Assembly (NCBI GenBank): GCA_040902105.1
Contig: JBBDXW010000075.1
Coordinates: 164,725 to 228,724 of the forward strand
Length of the DNA: 64,000 bases
Direction of reading: 5' to 3'
DNA from: IDS-8 sp040902105
GTDB lineage: Bacteria > Pseudomonadota > Gammaproteobacteria > Steroidobacterales > Woeseiaceae
How positions within the stretch are numbered: position 1 is the first letter of the stretch; every line of letters starts with the position of its first letter. Positions 62,612 to 64,000 of this stretch are shown here, piece by piece. The position numbers and the translations under genes were made by a program. A model generated the notes under the pieces. It had not been told where the DNA came from and did no database searches. It worked only from the letters and a program-made list of their open reading frames with translations.

Positions 62612-63154
62612 GTGACGTTCAGGAGCGAGCGTATCCCGGACGGTTGGAACTGGTGGCGGATCGCGGACTGCGCCTGGAGCAGCCCCCTCGATCCTTCGTA
62701 CGCGGAGAAGAACGGCGGGCGCTGGAATCCCCCGGACAGCTTCCCGACGCTGTACCTCAATGAAGACCTGGTGACGGCGCGCCTGAACCTTCGCGCGTTT
62801 ATTGCCCGATGGCCCTATGAGCCGGAAGATCTGCGCCCGGATACCGGCCCGGTGCTGGTCGGGGCGACGCTGCCGCGCGCGCAGGACGTAGGCGACATAC
62901 ATACGCCCGAAGGCGTGCGGGAAGCGGGACTTCCGAAGACTTATCCTGTCGACAGCAATGGCAGGCTGATTCCGCACGCGCGCTGTCAACCCATCGGCGC
63001 CGCAGTCAAGGAAGCCGGCCTGCGAGGAGTAAGGAGTCGCTCCGCACAATCGCGGGATGGAGCCGGTCGAGACCTGGCGTGGTTTCCGGCCACCGCGAGA
63101 AGCGTGGCGACGCGCACGACGACGTTGACTTTCGACCAGTGGTACTGGGTGTAG
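62612..63154 (+). CDS. RES domain toxin
   Basis: 180 residues from GTG 62612. RES family marks: WNWWRIADCAWSSPLDPSY and NGGRWNPPDSFPTLYLNED, with the conserved R, E and S residues of the fold in place as far as can be judged. RES toxins consume NAD+ and stop growth. The pair with an Xre-type antitoxin is a type II toxin-antitoxin module. It sits just left of a tRNA gene. Confidence 0.8.
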   Translation: MTFRSERIPDGWNWWRIADCAWSSPLDPSYAEKNGGRWNPPDSFPTLYLNEDLVTARLNLRAFIARWPYEPEDLRPDTGPVLVGATLPRAQDVGDIHTPEGVREAGLPKTYPVDSNGRLIPHARCQPIGAAVKEAGLRGVRSRSAQSRDGAGRDLAWFPATARSVATRTTTLTFDQWYWV

Positions 63155-63225
63155 CAGCCCGCCATTGCGGGCGACCTGCGCGGCCTTTGACGGAGACGGT
63201 TGTCGCCCCACTGGCGGGCTCCTGC
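63151..63225. repeat. REP-like palindrome, family B copy 2
   Basis: GTAGCAGCCCGCCATTGCGG with the partly matching GTCGCCCCACTGGCGGGCTC further right. Same arms as 20015-20103, with several differences. The left arm overlaps the last codons of the RES gene. Confidence 0.6.
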
Positions 63226-63282
63226 ACAACCTTCGCGATTGGGCAAAGCCGCAACCTTGGGTGATAATACGTCGCACTGGAA

Positions 63283-63359
63283 GCGCCCGTAGCTCAGCTG
63301 GATAGAGTACTGCCCTCCGAAGGCAGGGGTCACAAGTTCGAATCTTGTCGGGCGCGCCA
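63283..63359 (+). tRNA. tRNA-Arg (anticodon CCG)
   Basis: 77 bases with encoded CCA. Acceptor stem GCGCCCG pairs with CGGGCGC. The D arm AGCTCAGCTGGATAGAGT, anticodon arm CTGCC-CTCCGAA-GGCAG and T arm with GTTCGAATC are all complete. The anticodon CCG reads the arginine codon CGG. Confidence 0.97.
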
Positions 63360-63413
63360 AATATTTCAATTAGTTGGGTTTCCCAGAGCGAGCCACGTGC
63401 GGAGCCGTAAGCG

Positions 63414-63719
63414 CTAGCCTTTCAATGGCCAGTGCCGAAAATTTAATTCGCCGGGCCGACCTGACCAAGCCGCGCCGCTGATGATGACCTTCTGATTGTG
63501 GCTGGGATTGTCGCGACGGGATACCAATCCGGCTTTCTCTAGGCGCGTCAGCCGGTCGGCCAGAATGTTCTAGGCTATCCGCTCCTCCGACCGGGTCAGC
63601 GACTCGCGGAAGTGACGGCGGTTGCCGAACATCAGGTCGCGGATGACGATCAGGCTCCAGCGATCTCCCAGCGGCTCGAGAGTTAGATTGATCGGGCAGC
63701 CCGAGCGTGGGGCGCTCAT
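63414..63719 (-). pseudogene. Broken HxlR-family regulator
   Basis: From ATG 63719 the frame reads as an HxlR winged helix: GCPINLTLEPLGDRWSLIVI, RDLMFGNRRHFRESL and, after a TAG at 63570-63572, NILADRLTRLEKAGLVSRRD. The TAG replaces a residue in the middle of the conserved RIAxNIL motif. The C-terminal part past VSRRDNPSHNQKV is not recognisable. It is divergent from a reductase gene that HxlR regulators often control. Confidence 0.7.
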
Positions 63720-63828
63720 GCGCACTCCAAAACCAATTGCGATATAAAACCAGTCGATCTAGCTTACAACCGATTGCATAACACAATCAGAACCGCGCGG
63801 ATCTGCCGCGTAAGGATAGGAAGTGGGT

Positions 63829-64000
63829 ATGGCTAAGCTCGTGTTCGGAATGAACCAGTCCTTGGACGGCTACGTCGACCATATGGCGTTTGCGCCAAGC
63901 CCCACGCTCTTCCGCCACTTTATAGTGGAGGCTCAGGGGCAGGCGGGCAGTGTGTACGGTCGCCAAATGTATGAGGTCATGCGTTACTGGGACGACGATC
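63829..64000 (+). CDS. RibD/dihydrofolate reductase-like protein (3' end outside window)
   Basis: The first 57 residues: MAKLVFGMNQSLDGYVDHMA, then GRQMYEVMRYWDDD, the start of the YyaP/YwjB-type RibD C-terminal domain family. GGAAGTGG precedes ATG 63829. These small NADPH-linked reductase homologues are mostly uncharacterised. Confidence 0.75.
   Translation, partial: MAKLVFGMNQSLDGYVDHMAFAPSPTLFRHFIVEAQGQAGSVYGRQMYEVMRYWDDD

Overview
The window is ordinary chromosome of a GC-rich gammaproteobacterium, broken once by a mobile element of about 8.1 kb. The gene blocks ftsY-ftsE-ftsX-rpoH, hslVU-xerC-DUF484, algZ-algR-hemC-hemD-hemX-hemY, ubiE-ubiJ-ubiB and glnK-amtB all point to Gammaproteobacteria. 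The sortase/VIT-VWA target pair at the left is a family described from marine proteobacteria. A Woeseia- or Steroidobacter-like lineage is only a guess.

Layout. 1-5.5 kb: end of an amino acid permease, a PdsR-type regulator, a class GN sortase with its dedicated target, and a SIMPL protein. 5.6-12.9 kb: Nudix hydrolase, two MATE exporters, a SugE/Gdx exporter, a YHS lipid-side protein, glutaryl-CoA dehydrogenase, an OmpA-type lipoprotein and DUF3465. 12.9-20 kb: rpoH (with a perfect CIRCE operator), ftsX/ftsE/ftsY, rsmD, coaD, mutM and a fatty acid desaturase. 20-37 kb: ribosomal proteins L33 and L28, radC, coaBC, dut, pyrE, xth, marC, ampG, trmB, the ubiquinone genes ubiB/ubiJ/ubiE, hslU/hslV, xerC and DUF484. 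37-44.5 kb: orphan ParA, the haem operon with algZ-algR upstream, and a DUF4124 protein. 44.6-47.5 kb: a nitrogen-scavenging operon (torF-glnK-amtB) read leftward from a clear sigma-54 promoter with an NtrC box, then ubiK.

47.6-57.2 kb: comM (YifB-type Mg-chelatase family helicase used in natural transformation) is split just before its Walker A motif by an element whose genes all run leftward. A large serine recombinase lies at its right end. The element ends form a 22/22-bp imperfect inverted repeat placed symmetrically about a CT core, so attP, attB and an in-frame 522-codon comM can be rebuilt exactly. Inside are a protein with diverged family-A DNA polymerase motifs, an HNH protein, a DUF2314 protein, zinc-finger proteins and a chain of tiny overlapping genes. 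There is also a 1-kb gene-free zone holding four 55-58-bp repeats, each carrying a different but self-complementary hairpin, and three 22-bp direct repeats. I read this as a small integrative element that probably replicates by itself; the hairpin array is the most unusual signal in the window.

57.2-64 kb: a membrane-anchored cytochrome c, a lipoprotein amidohydrolase, a PQQ dehydrogenase, an Xre/RES toxin-antitoxin pair, tRNA-Arg(CCG), a broken HxlR regulator and the start of a RibD/DHFR-type reductase. Two families of REP-like palindromes are scattered between host genes.
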